A stretch of DNA of 64,000 nucleotides from Argonema galeatum A003/A1 (GTDB taxonomy: Bacteria > Cyanobacteriota > Cyanobacteriia > Cyanobacteriales > Aerosakkonemataceae), in NCBI RefSeq assembly GCF_023333595.1, contig NZ_JAIQZM010000004.1:168717-232716 (forward strand), read 5' to 3'. The notes under the pieces were generated by a model. It was not told the DNA's origin and ran no database searches. It worked only from the letters and a program-made list of their open reading frames with translations. This document shows, piece after piece, positions 51,921 to 62,084 of the stretch. The position numbers and the translations under genes are program-made. The stretch's first letter is position 1; every line of letters starts with the position of its first letter.

Positions 51921-54695
51921 TTACATTTGGGGTTGGAACTGGAACAACGAATAGACGACGTTGCGGCGAATTGCTGTCATCATTTCCAGGAAGGTTTCGT
52001 ATCCCTCGCTCTTATATTCAATCAGCGGGTCTTTTTGGCCGTAGCCGCGCAAACCGACGCTTTCCCGGAGGGCATCCATCGATTGCAAATGTTCGCGCCA
52101 GAGGGTGTCGATTTGCTGCAAGATGAAAAAGCGTTCGGCTTGACGCATCAGTGCTGGTTGTATTTGTTCTATCTGGGCTTCTTTGAGGTCGTAGGCGATC
52201 CTTACTTGCTCGTGGAGGAAGGCTTTTATTTCCCCTACCGACAAATCTTCTAGTTGATTTGGTTCCAAATCGGCAAGCAAATAAACAAATTCTTTCACTT
52301 TGCCGACGAGTTTGCCCAATTCCCATTCTTCTGAAGGCAATTCTGGATTGACGTAGGCATCTACGATGTCGTCCATCGTTTTTTCGGCGTATTTGATGAC
52401 TTGTTCTTTTAAGTCTTGACCTTCCAGGACGCGGCGGCGTTCGGCATAGATGGCGCGACGCTGATTGTTCATCACTTCGTCGTATTCAAATACTTGTTTG
52501 CGGATGTCGTAGTAGTAGGTTTCTACTTTTTTCTGGGCACCTTCTAGAGAGCGGGTGAGCATACCGGATTCGATCGGCATATCTTCTTCTACTTTAAAGG
52601 CGTTCATCAAACCGGCGACGCGATCGCCCCCAAAGATCCGCAATAAGCTGTCTTGCAAACTCAAGAAGAATTTGGTAGAACCTGGGTCTCCTTGTCGTCC
52701 GGCGCGTCCCCGCAGCTGGTTATCGATCCGGCGAGATTCGTGTCTTTCTGTACCAATGACGTGCAAACCGCCTAAACGTACTACTTCTTCGTGTTCGCTG
52801 CTGGTGTAATGTTCGTAGGTTTCTTTAATTAAGTTGTAAACTGACCTCAGCTTTTGGATGGCGAGGTCGTCGGAGGGGGCTTTTTCTGAGGCGACTGCTA
52901 CTTTGTCTTCGGCTTCTAGTTCCGGTAGACTGCGTTCTCCATACTCGCCGACGGCGAATTCTACGGCGTCTTTGAGCATTTTTTCGGTTTCGCGAGAAAG
53001 TTCGATCGGGAAAATTTGTGGAGACGCCTTCCAAGTCTTCACTTTTTTACCGGGTGCAAAGCCGACGCCGCCACCACGGTCGGATTCTGTCCCAGGAACG
53101 CTCTTGAGTGCAAATTCTTCTTCATCTAACTGTACGATCCGGGGCATGAAGTATTCTCGCAATTTCAGCCGCGCCATGTAGTCGGCGTTACCGCCCAAGA
53201 TGATATCCGTGCCGCGTCCAGCCATGTTTGTGGCGATCGTCACCGCGCCTTTGCGTCCGGCTTGGGCGATGATTTCCGACTCCCGCTCCACATTTTCTGG
53301 TTTGGCGTTGAGGAGATTGTGAGGAACTTTTAGCTGGTGCAATAAGGAACTGAGAACTTCCGATTTTTCGACGCTGGTAGTACCTACGAGGACTGGGCGA
53401 CCGAGTTCGTGCATTTGGGCACATTCATCTGCTATAGCCTGCCATTTCGCCTGCTCTGTTTTATACACTACATCGGACAAGTCTCGCCGACCTGTAGTCC
53501 GATTTGTCGGGATAATGGTGACTTCCAGCTTGTAAATCTTTTCAAATTCTGCTTCTTCTGTCTTGGCGGTGCCGGTCATACCAGCTAATTTGGGATAAAG
53601 CAGAAAAAGGTTTTGATAAGTAATAGTAGCCAGAGTCTGCGTTTCCGGTTGAATCTCAACCCTTTCCTTCGCCTCTATAGCCTGATGCAATCCGTCGCTC
53701 CAACGCCGACCTGGGAGTACGCGACCCGTAAATTCATCCACAATTACTACTTCGTCGTTGCGGACAATATAGTTTACGTCGCATACAAATAATTCCTTGG
53801 CTTTAATGGCGTTAAAAATGTAGTGAGCCCAAGGGTCGTTGGGGTCGTACAAGTCGTTCATTTCCAAGAGTTTTTCGGCTTCGGCAAATCCTTCATCGGA
53901 CAAGATGACGTTACGAGCTTTTTCGTCTACTTCATAATGGTCTTCTTTGTTCAACGCTGATGCTACTTGTGCCGCACGCATATACTTTTCGCTGGGTCGT
54001 TCCACCTGTCCTGAGATAATCAGGGGGGTGCGAGCTTCGTCGATTAAGATTGAGTCAACTTCGTCAATCACGCAATAGTTAAAGGGACGCTGCACCACTT
54101 CTGACATTGATGTGGCCATGTTGTCCCGCAGGTAGTCGAAGCCGATTTCGCTGTTTGTGGCGTAGGTGATGTCGCACTGGTAATTTTTCTGGCGTTCTGG
54201 GGAGGCCATGCCGGATTGGATTAGCCCTACGCTCAATCCCAGGAAGCGGTGGATTTGCCCCATCCATTCGGCGTCTCGTTTGGCTAGGTAATCGTTGACG
54301 GTGATGATATGTACGCCTTTGCCGCTGAGGGCGTTTAGGTAGGCGGGGAGGGTGGCTACAAGCGTTTTGCCCTCGCCGGTTTTCATTTCGGCGATTTGTC
54401 CTTTGTGGAGGATGATTCCGCCCAACAGCTGCACGTCAAAGTGTCTCATTCCCAAGACGCGGCGACCTGCTTCCCGGACTACGGCAAATGCTTCGGGGAG
54501 GATTTCATCCAGCAGTTCTTTCTCTTCGGTGAGGGTTTTGGCTTTGGCGAGGCGTTGTTTGAATGCGGCTGTCTTACCGATTAGCTCTTGATCGGAAAGG
54601 GCTTCTATTTCTTCTAATACGTTGATGTCGGCAACGAAAGGTTTGTATTGTTTGAGTTTACGAGCGTTTGGATCGCCCAGCAAAGTTTTTAGCAT
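51921..54695 (-). CDS. secA: Preprotein translocase ATPase SecA
   Basis: SecA pumps preproteins through SecYEG. The start ATG at 54695 gives [18 protein letters not shown]; the frame also has an in-frame ATG 27 bp upstream. Walker A ([20 protein letters not shown]) and the two-helicase motifs ([47 protein letters not shown]) are all present. It is about 924 aa, normal for cyanobacteria. It lacks the C-terminal Zn site, as is usual for cyanobacterial SecA. Confidence 0.96.
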   Translation of the reverse strand: MLKTLLGDPNARKLKQYKPFVADINVLEEIEALSDQELIGKTAAFKQRLAKAKTLTEEKELLDEILPEAFAVVREAGRRVLGMRHFDVQLLGGIILHKGQIAEMKTGEGKTLVATLPAYLNALSGKGVHIITVNDYLAKRDAEWMGQIHRFLGLSVGLIQSGMASPERQKNYQCDITYATNSEIGFDYLRDNMATSMSEVVQRPFNYCVIDEVDSILIDEARTPLIISGQVERPSEKYMRAAQVASALNKEDHYEVDEKARNVILSDEGFAEAEKLLEMNDLYDPNDPWAHYIFNAIKAKELFVCDVNYIVRNDEVVIVDEFTGRVLPGRRWSDGLHQAIEAKERVEIQPETQTLATITYQNLFLLYPKLAGMTGTAKTEEAEFEKIYKLEVTIIPTNRTTGRRDLSDVVYKTEQAKWQAIADECAQMHELGRPVLVGTTSVEKSEVLSSLLHQLKVPHNLLNAKPENVERESEIIAQAGRKGAVTIATNMAGRGTDIILGGNADYMARLKLREYFMPRIVQLDEEEFALKSVPGTESDRGGGVGFAPGKKVKTWKASPQIFPIELSRETEKMLKDAVEFAVGEYGERSLPELEAEDKVAVASEKAPSDDLAIQKLRSVYNLIKETYEHYTSSEHEEVVRLGGLHVIGTERHESRRIDNQLRGRAGRQGDPGSTKFFLSLQDSLLRIFGGDRVAGLMNAFKVEEDMPIESGMLTRSLEGAQKKVETYYYDIRKQVFEYDEVMNNQRRAIYAERRRVLEGQDLKEQVIKYAEKTMDDIVDAYVNPELPSEEWELGKLVGKVKEFVYLLADLEPNQLEDLSVGEIKAFLHEQVRIAYDLKEAQIEQIQPALMRQAERFFILQQIDTLWREHLQSMDALRESVGLRGYGQKDPLIEYKSEGYETFLEMMTAIRRNVVYSLFQFQPQM

Positions 54696-54881
54696 GGTAG
54701 GGGGAGTGGGTAATAAAGTCAAAAGTCAAAAAAATATGGTCTAGTAGGTTGTGGGAGTAAATTTCAGATTTGAGATTTGAAATCAAACAAATCTTCCCTT
54801 TCCTTTGATTTCCTGATTTTGGATTTTAAATTGTCAATTCAAAACAAATCTAAAATCTAAAATCTAAAATTCTTTTCACCG

Positions 54882-55484
54882 TCATGGGGCGTTTTGCCAT
54901 TCTGAGGTGAGACTGCGAAAATCGTATCCATCCGCTTTGGAGTGACAGCTTAGGCAACTCCCCATTGTGACGGGCTGGGGTAGTTTGACTCTGGGATGGA
55001 GCGCTTTGAAATAGCGAGATTGAGCGATTCGATAGGGCGTCCGTTCTTCCTCTGCTGTTTGCGTCCGGGAAAAGGTTCGCAGGTATTCCCAAACTAGCAG
55101 TCGTTCTGGGTCTATTAACGGGGTCAGCTTTTTGCCATAGTGCTGTTCATCTTGGAGAATATCTCGCCAGGTTTCGGTGGGCAAAACTGCTGGCGGTATG
55201 CCGATATGGCAGGTGGCGCAGTTTTTTAGGTAAAGTTCTTGCCCTAGTTGATAGCGTTCGGGTACAAGGTCAACGGTGCCTGTAGGAGATATTTCAGCCG
55301 CTGGTTGAGTTTCACCAGGAAGTTGGGTTATCAGTGTAAATCCCCACCCTAAAGCTATACTCCAGACTAAGAGCAACATAAACACAACGATGGGCGATTT
55401 TTTATATGCTACGTAGCCGATTCGCCAATCTTGCCATCGTTGTATAAATTTTGCCCTTACCTGCTGCTGTAGACGCCGCGACAT
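54882..55484 (-). CDS. Membrane-anchored dihaem cytochrome c
   Basis: A single membrane segment (SPIVVFMLLLVWSIALGWGF) is followed by two haem-binding motifs, CATCH (about residue 90) and CLSCH (about 178), each with likely Met or His sixth ligands nearby (HYGKK, HPRVK). The 200-aa protein resembles cyanobacterial cytochrome c-type dihaem proteins of unknown role in electron transfer. It lies just downstream of secA. Confidence 0.8.
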   Translation of the reverse strand: MSRRLQQQVRAKFIQRWQDWRIGYVAYKKSPIVVFMLLLVWSIALGWGFTLITQLPGETQPAAEISPTGTVDLVPERYQLGQELYLKNCATCHIGIPPAVLPTETWRDILQDEQHYGKKLTPLIDPERLLVWEYLRTFSRTQTAEEERTPYRIAQSRYFKALHPRVKLPQPVTMGSCLSCHSKADGYDFRSLTSEWQNAP

Positions 55485-55628
55485 AATAATTTTGGATTTT
55501 AGATTTTAGATTTTGGATTTAGTCAATTTTGGATTTTGGATTTAGTCAAATCTTCCCCTCTTCCCTCTTCCCTCTTCCCTCTTCCCCTAGCCCCTAGCCT
55601 CTAGCCCCTCTTCCCTAGCCCCTAGCCC

Positions 55629-56537
55629 CTACGGAATTGGCACGCTAGCAAGCAAACGCTCTACAATGGTTTTCGCCTTCCGTCCTCCTGATGGGATCAG
55701 GCGATGGGAAAGTACGTAAGGCGCTAGAAACTTGACATCATCGGGAATAGCGTAATCTCTACCGGAAAGAAAAGCTAGGGCTTGAGTGGCTTTTTGTAAG
55801 GCGACTGTGCCGCGTGGGCTAACGCCGAGGGCAATTTCTTCATCTTCCCGTGTCGATCGCACTAAATTGAGAATGTAATGCTGCAAGGGCGCTTCCACCT
55901 TCACTCTCGCACACAGACGCCGTAACTCTAAAACATCCTCTGGAGAAATACACGGTTGCAGCTCATCAACGGTGACGCCATCACCAAGCCTTTGTAGCAT
56001 TTGCAGTTCTTCTACTTCGCTTGGATAGCCAAGTGTCAGGCATAGGGTAAAGCGATCCATCTGCGCTTCTGGCAGGGGGAAGGTGCCTTGATACTCGATC
56101 GGGTTCTGGGTGGCGATCGCAAAAAACGGATTGGGAACTAAGCGGGCTACACCATCCACCGTTACCTGCCGTTCTTCCATCACTTCTAGCAAAGCGGATT
56201 GGGTGCGGGGCGTGGCGCGATTAATTTCGTCTGCTAGTAAAATGTTAGCAAATACTGGCCCAGCCAGAAATTCAAATTGGCCGGTGCTTTGATTCCAGAT
56301 ATTGGTGCCGGTGATATCGGTGGGAAGTAGGTCGGGGGTGCATTGAATGCGTTGAAATCGTCCGTCGATCGATCGGGCCAAAGATTTTGCCAGTAAAGTT
56401 TTGCCAACTCCTGGCACGTCTTCGAGGAGGGCGTGTCCACCAGAGAGGAGGGCTACTATTACCAAGCGGATGGCATCGGCTTTGCCGACAATGGTACGAC
56501 TCAGATTTTCTGTAAGTAGCTCGATCGGTTTTCTCAT
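55629..56537 (-). CDS. MoxR-family AAA+ ATPase
   Basis: MoxR ATPases are chaperones in metal-centre or envelope assembly. The 302-aa protein has Walker A (LEDVPGVGKTLLAKSLARSI), Walker B (ANILLADEINRATPRTQSAL), sensor 1 (FFAIATQNPIEYQGTFPLPE), and the C-terminal GASPRGTVALQKATQ-type segment (here GVSPRGTVALQK). No VWA-domain partner is adjacent. It is conserved in cyanobacteria. Confidence 0.9.
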   Translation of the reverse strand: MRKPIELLTENLSRTIVGKADAIRLVIVALLSGGHALLEDVPGVGKTLLAKSLARSIDGRFQRIQCTPDLLPTDITGTNIWNQSTGQFEFLAGPVFANILLADEINRATPRTQSALLEVMEERQVTVDGVARLVPNPFFAIATQNPIEYQGTFPLPEAQMDRFTLCLTLGYPSEVEELQMLQRLGDGVTVDELQPCISPEDVLELRRLCARVKVEAPLQHYILNLVRSTREDEEIALGVSPRGTVALQKATQALAFLSGRDYAIPDDVKFLAPYVLSHRLIPSGGRKAKTIVERLLASVPIP

Positions 56538-56581
56538 ATTAGTAATTGTTCAAAACAAATCCCAAATCCAAAATCTAAAAT

Positions 56582-57736
56582 CTAAAATCTAAAATTACCT
56601 ATTAGTACCGATCGAGCGGTGGCGCTGTCGGCTTCAATTTGTAGTTTTAGCGCGTCTAGGGAAGCAAATTTTTGTTCTGGCCGCAGGAACTTTTCTAGGC
56701 TTACCGTTAAGGTTTTCCCATACAAATCTCCAGACCAGTCTAACAGGTGAACCTCAACTGTTGGACTGTTGCCATTTACGGTCGGGCGGCAGCCAATATT
56801 CATGACGCCCTGGATTGGGGGTGAGGGGGAGTGGGGGGAATTATTATGTACATTTTCTCCCGCTCTCTCGCTCGGACACTCTCCCGCTCGGACACTCTTC
56901 TGCTCCTCTGTTCCTTGTTCCCAGTCCCCAGTCGCCTCTTCAATAAAGACTCGCACAGCATAGACACCAAAATGGGGTAATAACTTTTCGCTGGGCAGTT
57001 GCAGGTTGGCGGTAGGAAATCCCAGAGTTCTGCCCAGCTGCTGACCTTTCACTACCGAACCTGTGAGGGTGTAAGACCGACCCAGCAGCTGATTCGCCCG
57101 CTCAATCTCTCCAAACTGGAGGGCTTGGCGGATAATCGAACTGCTAATCCTTTCGCCTTCGGAATTATGAATTGGCACGATAATTACTTCCACATCATAC
57201 TTGGCGGCGATGAAGAGCAAATCGTCAGATGTCCCAGATCGCCGATGTCCAAAACAAAAATCCTCTCCCACACTCACCCGCACAGCCGCTAGTTGCTGCA
57301 CGAGAATTTTTTCTACAAATTCTTGCGGACTTAGAGCGGCCATTTCGCGATCGAATGGCAGCATGACCAACTGCTCGACACCCAGAAAGCTCAGCTGGCG
57401 AACCTTTTCATTGGGGGGTGTCAGCAAAAATCGAGTTTTCCCCGTGAAAAACTCTTGAGGATGGGGATTAAAGGTGACAACGGTTGCATAAGGGCGTCCG
57501 CTGACACTCTCCTTGTCAGTGCAATCCCAGTTTTCACTGAAAGTATTATCCAGAAGCTTGTTATCCGACCGCCAAAGATTTCCTTCTGGTGGAAACGCCG
57601 GAGCTATTGGAGCAACTACAGATTCTGGCAATACGGGTTTGACAACCTGTTGGTGCCCTCGATGTACGCCATCAAAGTTTCCCAGGGCAACAGCAGTTGG
57701 AGTTAGAACAGTTTTTAGCGATGAGGTAACCCGCAC
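56582..57736 (-). CDS. ribF: Bifunctional riboflavin kinase/FAD synthetase
   Basis: The enzyme phosphorylates riboflavin to FMN and adenylylates it to FAD. The N-terminal FAD synthetase domain has AVALGNFDGVHRGHQQ and TFNPHPQEFF; the C-terminal kinase domain shows GRTLGFPTANL and VMNIGCRPTVN. Two extra segments interrupt it: about residues 30-80 (a non-conserved stretch between HQQVV and ATVVTF) and about 264-305 (Gly/Glu/Ser/Pro-rich, before GVMNIG). Both fall in loops, so the enzyme may tolerate them. The 384-aa length is longer than the usual 310-330. Confidence 0.92.
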   Translation of the reverse strand: MRVTSSLKTVLTPTAVALGNFDGVHRGHQQVVKPVLPESVVAPIAPAFPPEGNLWRSDNKLLDNTFSENWDCTDKESVSGRPYATVVTFNPHPQEFFTGKTRFLLTPPNEKVRQLSFLGVEQLVMLPFDREMAALSPQEFVEKILVQQLAAVRVSVGEDFCFGHRRSGTSDDLLFIAAKYDVEVIIVPIHNSEGERISSSIIRQALQFGEIERANQLLGRSYTLTGSVVKGQQLGRTLGFPTANLQLPSEKLLPHFGVYAVRVFIEEATGDWEQGTEEQKSVRAGECPSERAGENVHNNSPHSPSPPIQGVMNIGCRPTVNGNSPTVEVHLLDWSGDLYGKTLTVSLEKFLRPEQKFASLDALKLQIEADSATARSVLIGNFRF

Positions 57737-57840
57737 GCTTTACATTTTTACACAAATTAGGCTCTAGCGTAATTTTAAAATTTGTCATCGGCGATCGGTC
57801 ATTGATTCAGAACTACTGACAAATCACACCTGACAAATAA

Positions 57841-58740
57841 TTAAGCAGTTACTTTAGCCTCCTGTAGGTCTTCGGGTAGAGATACAGATGGCGGTACTAT
57901 CTCTAAGGTCATTCCTTCCCTTGCCAGCAGCGTGTTGGGGAACATCTGGGTAGCCTGTTTTCCCACTAAATCTAAGAAATCATCGTCGTGTAGCGGGTCA
58001 TGGTGGAAAATTACCAGTTGTTTCACATTAGCTGCCTTGGCGACTTTCACCGCTTCCTGCCACGTAGAGTGTCCCCAACCCACCTTGCTGGATTTTGGCG
58101 AATTGTATTCCTCATCTGTGTAGGTGGCATCGTAGATCAGCACGTCTGCGTTGTGAGCCAACCGCAGAACGTTTTCATCCAGGCGGTCTGGATAATGTTC
58201 TGTATCGGTGATGTAAGCTGCTGCAAAGCCGCGCCAGTTGATTCGGTAGCCTATAGCTTCCCCCGGATGGTTCAACAGACTCGTTTCCAGCTTGACATCT
58301 TCCAGTTCAACCGTGTTTGCCATGTCCAGGTCGTAGAACTTGAGCTGGGCTCCCATAATCTGTAGCGGCACAGGAAAATTTGGGTGCAGCATTTGGTCAT
58401 TGAGGCGCTGCTGGATGGTGGCACCATTGGGAGCCTTTGCTCCATAGATATGGAAGCAATTCCCCTTAATAAAGGCTGGTATAAAGAAGGGAAATCCCTG
58501 AATGTGATCCCAATGGGAGTGGGTAAAAAACATATATGCTTCTAAGGGCATATGCGACAGGAGGGATTGCCCCAAAACTCGCAAGCCGGTGCCACCATCA
58601 AAAATTAGGCGTTTACCACCCACGCGCATTTCCACACAAGGTGTGTTGCCGCCATAGCGTACCGTGTGTGGCCCTGGACATGGGATACTACCTCTGACGC
58701 CCCAGAAGTGAATCGTAAATTGGTTTTGCATAATAGACAT
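57841..58740 (-). CDS. MBL-fold metallo-hydrolase
   Basis: The 299-aa protein has the metallo-beta-lactamase fold: FWGVRGSIPCPGPHTVRYGG, the zinc signature THSHWDHIQG (HxHxDH), the later KQLVIFHHDPLHDD and the DTEHYPD strand. It is of the PhnP/RNase Z-like superfamily; the substrate is not evident. An alternative start at ATG 58731 (MQNQF) is equally plausible. The upstream gap is long and lacks a gene. Confidence 0.88.
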   Translation of the reverse strand: MSIMQNQFTIHFWGVRGSIPCPGPHTVRYGGNTPCVEMRVGGKRLIFDGGTGLRVLGQSLLSHMPLEAYMFFTHSHWDHIQGFPFFIPAFIKGNCFHIYGAKAPNGATIQQRLNDQMLHPNFPVPLQIMGAQLKFYDLDMANTVELEDVKLETSLLNHPGEAIGYRINWRGFAAAYITDTEHYPDRLDENVLRLAHNADVLIYDATYTDEEYNSPKSSKVGWGHSTWQEAVKVAKAANVKQLVIFHHDPLHDDDFLDLVGKQATQMFPNTLLAREGMTLEIVPPSVSLPEDLQEAKVTA

Positions 58741-59040
58741 GGGTGTTGCTCGCTTTCCTTCCTCAAGCAGTCCCTTATTAAGGTTTTACATCTTCGACCG
58801 TTTGTGCAATCAGACCCCAGCGCTGCATTTGAAGCATTTTGTACGCTTCTTTCCCATCATTTTGAAGGAAGCGCCACGTGGCACGAGATCGTCACCGCTG
58901 CCATCCACTTCAACAGACTCTCATTTTACTTATTCAGATGCAACCGAAGCCATCATTTTTTTACTTAATTTAAACAGCATAGCAGTCTGGGGTTCTGTTC
59001 TTCATGAAGGTCGGGCAACTCGAAACTGGGGGCAGTAAGG

Positions 59041-59235
59041 GTGCTCAAGGCGGCGGGATGCTTAAAATTTAAGCTTTGCGACGCTGGCGTCCACCTTCAC
59101 CCCCAGCGCGGTCGATCGCCAAGCTAAGACGCTTGTGTAAGGGCAACGCATGGGTCGCCTGCACTGAGCGGCTTGCTAGGTGGCGGTTTCACCTCTAGCA
59201 CTGTTTGCGGGTTTTTCTTTTGAAGACGCTCAAGG
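59041..59235. other. Candidate structured RNA in a gene-free gap
   Basis: The gap 58741-59630 holds no convincing protein gene. This part is GC-richer than its surroundings and has nested inverted repeats: GCTTAAAATTTAAGC (59060-59074), GACGC-GCGTC (about 59080-59090), and a GCTAGGTG...CACCTCTAGC hairpin (about 59174-59200), ending near a GCGGGTTTTTCTTTT stretch. No known family was recognised and the strand is unclear, so this is a candidate only. Confidence 0.25.
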
Positions 59236-59630
59236 GATTGACTTCATATATTATCAAGCAAGCCCGTTCTAAAACAGTGATCTGAGACACTGGTGTTCAG
59301 TAAGTTTGAACAATGCTAATTTGAAAATTTTTCCCACTTCCCGATTGAGGTTTTTGACAGGGGGCTTGCTGAAGCTCAAAAGGTTGCGTCGCATACAATC
59401 TTGAAAGTTTTGCTGTTTTTTGCTATTATTTTTTGTCCCGTAACCCACCATCGCCAAATCTGTAACATAACGAACATTTTTCACCATCAACCCGAAAAAG
59501 CCGTCGTTAGTCATTGTTGTTATGCTTTTGTTCATAAAAAAGAACATTTTTCTCCCTCTGCCCCTCTGCCCCTCTGCCCCTCTGAAGACAGCATAGTAAG
59601 CAAGGAAGAGCCAAGTAGTTTTGTTACTTT

Positions 59631-60290
59631 TTAATCTTTAATTTGGGCTAGTTTTTGCAACTCTTGAATCACGGAAATCAGTTCATTGGGGTGGTCGATT
59701 AAAAAATCTGGTTTTTGAGAAGCTAAAACTTCTTTGGCATTGAAACCCCAAGTTACTGCGATCGCTTTTATCTGACTTCTTTTGGCAGCTTCTATATCCC
59801 TAGTTTCATCTCCTACATAAATAATTTCCTCTCTTTTCAGTTGGTTTTGCTTTAAAAATTTGTCGATCACTTTGCTTTTGCCAAAAAGAGTGGTTCCTGA
59901 ATAAATAAAATCAAATATTTCTGGAAAATTATTATTACGCAAAAAACTTATGACATTTGTCTTATCGTTAGAAGTTATTATTCCCAGTTTATTTGATTCT
60001 TTATTTAACTCTAAAAGAGCTTCTTTAATTCCTGGTATTGGCCTTAATAAATCAATTTGATTATTTAATTCAAATTTTAGCCTTTTCATAATAAAAGGCA
60101 ATTTAAGGATAGACACACCAGACTGCTTAATAATTTCCCTTGATGTCAAATTTCTGAATCTAAGGATATCTTCTGGACTCGCTTGCTTATACCCAAATTC
60201 ATGGGCTAAGCGATTAGTAATATTCACAATAGCGTCAAAAGTATCGGCAACCGTGCCATCAAAATCAAAAATAATAACTTTTACAGTCAT
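59631..60290 (-). CDS. HAD-superfamily hydrolase, phosphoglycolate-phosphatase-like
   Basis: This Mg2+-dependent phosphatase shows motif I (IIFDFDGTVADT, nucleophile and acid Asp), motif II (LGIITSNDKTN), motif III/IV (YVGDETRDIEAAKRS) and a C1 helical cap. The 219-aa length suits phosphoglycolate phosphatase-type proteins. Base composition is clearly more AT-rich than its neighbours. The substrate is unproven. Confidence 0.88.
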   Translation of the reverse strand: MTVKVIIFDFDGTVADTFDAIVNITNRLAHEFGYKQASPEDILRFRNLTSREIIKQSGVSILKLPFIMKRLKFELNNQIDLLRPIPGIKEALLELNKESNKLGIITSNDKTNVISFLRNNNFPEIFDFIYSGTTLFGKSKVIDKFLKQNQLKREEIIYVGDETRDIEAAKRSQIKAIAVTWGFNAKEVLASQKPDFLIDHPNELISVIQELQKLAQIKD

Positions 60291-60452
60291 AGTTTTGGCA
60301 AGGGGATTGGGGGAATGGCACGCTTATTTAGCTGGGATACAGGAGGCAGAGTCTCCCTTAACTTAGGTCCATTGGCGCATGGGGATTGGAAAAAAGTCAA
60401 TCGTGCCAACAAAGAAATTTTTACTTTTTACTTTTGCCTTTCCCAGTCTCTT

Positions 60453-61391
60453 TCATTGTGACGCCTTAAGGCTAGTGCGGGCGTTCCTTCTCAGCATTTC
60501 TGGTTTAATTCGCCGCAGTGCTGATGCAGGAAACTGCTGCGAGCAATCTTTATCGGAGATTTCAGCTAAATCGGCGAGTTTGGGAGCCAAATTCGCAGGA
60601 TAAGGCTGAAATTCCGTAACATCGCTTATGAAGGCAAACCGCTGATTCCAGGGGCAAACGTCTTGGCAGATATCGCAACCAGCAACCCAGCCTTCGAGAT
60701 GAGGAGCGATCGCATCCGGCAACTCTATTGCTCTATTTTCAATTGTATGGTAAGCAATGCAGCGGTTGGCGTCTACTACAAAAGGTTGTGCGATCGCACC
60801 CGTGGGACAAGCATCCATACAACGAGTACAAGTACCGCAATGTTCAGTATGAGGGCGATCGGGTGTCAAGTCCAGATTAGTTAATATTTCGCCTAAAAAT
60901 ACCCAAGATCCATACTCCCGCGTAATTACATTACCATTTTTGGCAATCCAGCCAATTCCGGCACGTTGAGCCCAGACTTTCTCCTGAATTGGCCCTGTAT
61001 CGGCGTAATAACGAGCTTGAATCCCTTCTCCTGGTTCTTGTAGCCAGTTAGCCAGCGCTTTTAATTTTTTATGTAAAACCTTGTGATAATCGCGTCCCCA
61101 GCCGTAACGGGAGATTTTGGCGTATTCTTGACCTTCGGGACGCTGGTGATCTGTGTAGTAGTTAAGGGCGACGCAAATTATAGACTGCACTTCTGGCATT
61201 ACCAAGCGGACATCATGCCGCTTAGGGTTCGCCATCCATTCCATGTCAGCTTGGTATCCCAGCGCCAGCCACGCCTGCAATCGTTGTGATACTGATCGAT
61301 CTTGAGTATCTACAGTGGCGATTCCAACCTTGTGGAATCCCAACTCTAAGGCTTTTTGCTTTACCTGAATGCTAGTAATTGGCGCTTTCAT
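60453..61391 (-). CDS. queG: Epoxyqueuosine reductase QueG
   Basis: QueG makes queuosine from epoxyqueuosine in tRNA using cobalamin and two [4Fe-4S] clusters. The start is ATG 61391, which has AAGGAGGAAG immediately upstream; the open frame reaches 61514 but lacks support there. Cluster motifs CGTCTRCMDACPTGAI and CDICQDVCPWN, the FVDANRCIAY segment and GPIQEKVWAQRAGIGWIAKN are visible. It is 312 aa from this start. Confidence 0.92.
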   Translation of the reverse strand: MKAPITSIQVKQKALELGFHKVGIATVDTQDRSVSQRLQAWLALGYQADMEWMANPKRHDVRLVMPEVQSIICVALNYYTDHQRPEGQEYAKISRYGWGRDYHKVLHKKLKALANWLQEPGEGIQARYYADTGPIQEKVWAQRAGIGWIAKNGNVITREYGSWVFLGEILTNLDLTPDRPHTEHCGTCTRCMDACPTGAIAQPFVVDANRCIAYHTIENRAIELPDAIAPHLEGWVAGCDICQDVCPWNQRFAFISDVTEFQPYPANLAPKLADLAEISDKDCSQQFPASALRRIKPEMLRRNARTSLKASQ

Positions 61392-61499
61392 CTTTCTTCC
61401 TCCTTGGAGACTCCCGCCAAAACTGTACTCAGTTTGGCGGTGAGAGGAAAAGGAGGGCAGGGTAAAAGTGGCATAACTATTCATAAGGTCGATGAGGAA

Positions 61500-61890
61500 A
61501 CCGTTGCGCCTCAAAAGTGGTGAAACTTCTTGGCATACCCGCTGGCATTACAGGATTGAGGCTACCGATATTGTTCTGTGATTGACCCGCCTCGGTAGGG
61601 CGTTTAATTTCTTGGGGATTGCTCCCCCTCCCATTACTGGGGTGATGTTCGCCTTGACAATGTTAGTGGTCGGTACTTTCCAAGCAGCACTGGCTTAACC
61701 CTTTAGACCTGTTTAACCACCTGGTTCTAGAGCTACAGACTGGCGTCGCATCCGTAGGTAGGAACTTGAACTCTTTCCACTAACGTAGGTATTGCTACCT
61801 GAGTCTGGTCAACTCGACTCTTTCAAGCCCCTACTATAATCGGTACTCCGATTTAGTGGTGGGTTGTTGACCGGCGATAAACTTTTGTAG
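61500..61890 (-). other. Hairpin-rich region with decayed ORF between queG and ocp
   Basis: On the minus strand one frame reads GEHHPSNGRGSNPQEIKRPT and MPAGMPRSFTTFEAQRFPHR before a stop at about 61491; another reads SSSYLRMRRQSVALEPGG to a stop near 61722. Short stem-loops (GGGG...CCCC, CGCC...GGCG) follow one another. The layout resembles the 3' end of an IS200/IS605-type tnpB region with its overlapping RNA, but no transposase domain is left, so this is uncertain. It lies directly upstream of ocp. Confidence 0.3.
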
Positions 61891-62084
61891 CACAAGCTGA
61901 GAAAAAGTTCAGTGATAGCGATCGCAACTATCCCCAATCATTAATTATAGTTTCAAAACTATTTGATATGTAAATATATCTTTACATTTTGGTAAAAAAA
62001 GTTACACAATGGAAATTAAGGAGAAGAGATTCACGAAGCCAACCTACTGGATTCGTAATTATCAACAAGAATCTCTCTGTACGC

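Noticed and set aside
58666-58968. Plus-strand frame overlapping the start of the MBL gene
   Set aside because: It runs antisense through the well-supported MBL N-terminus and has no homologue-like motifs.
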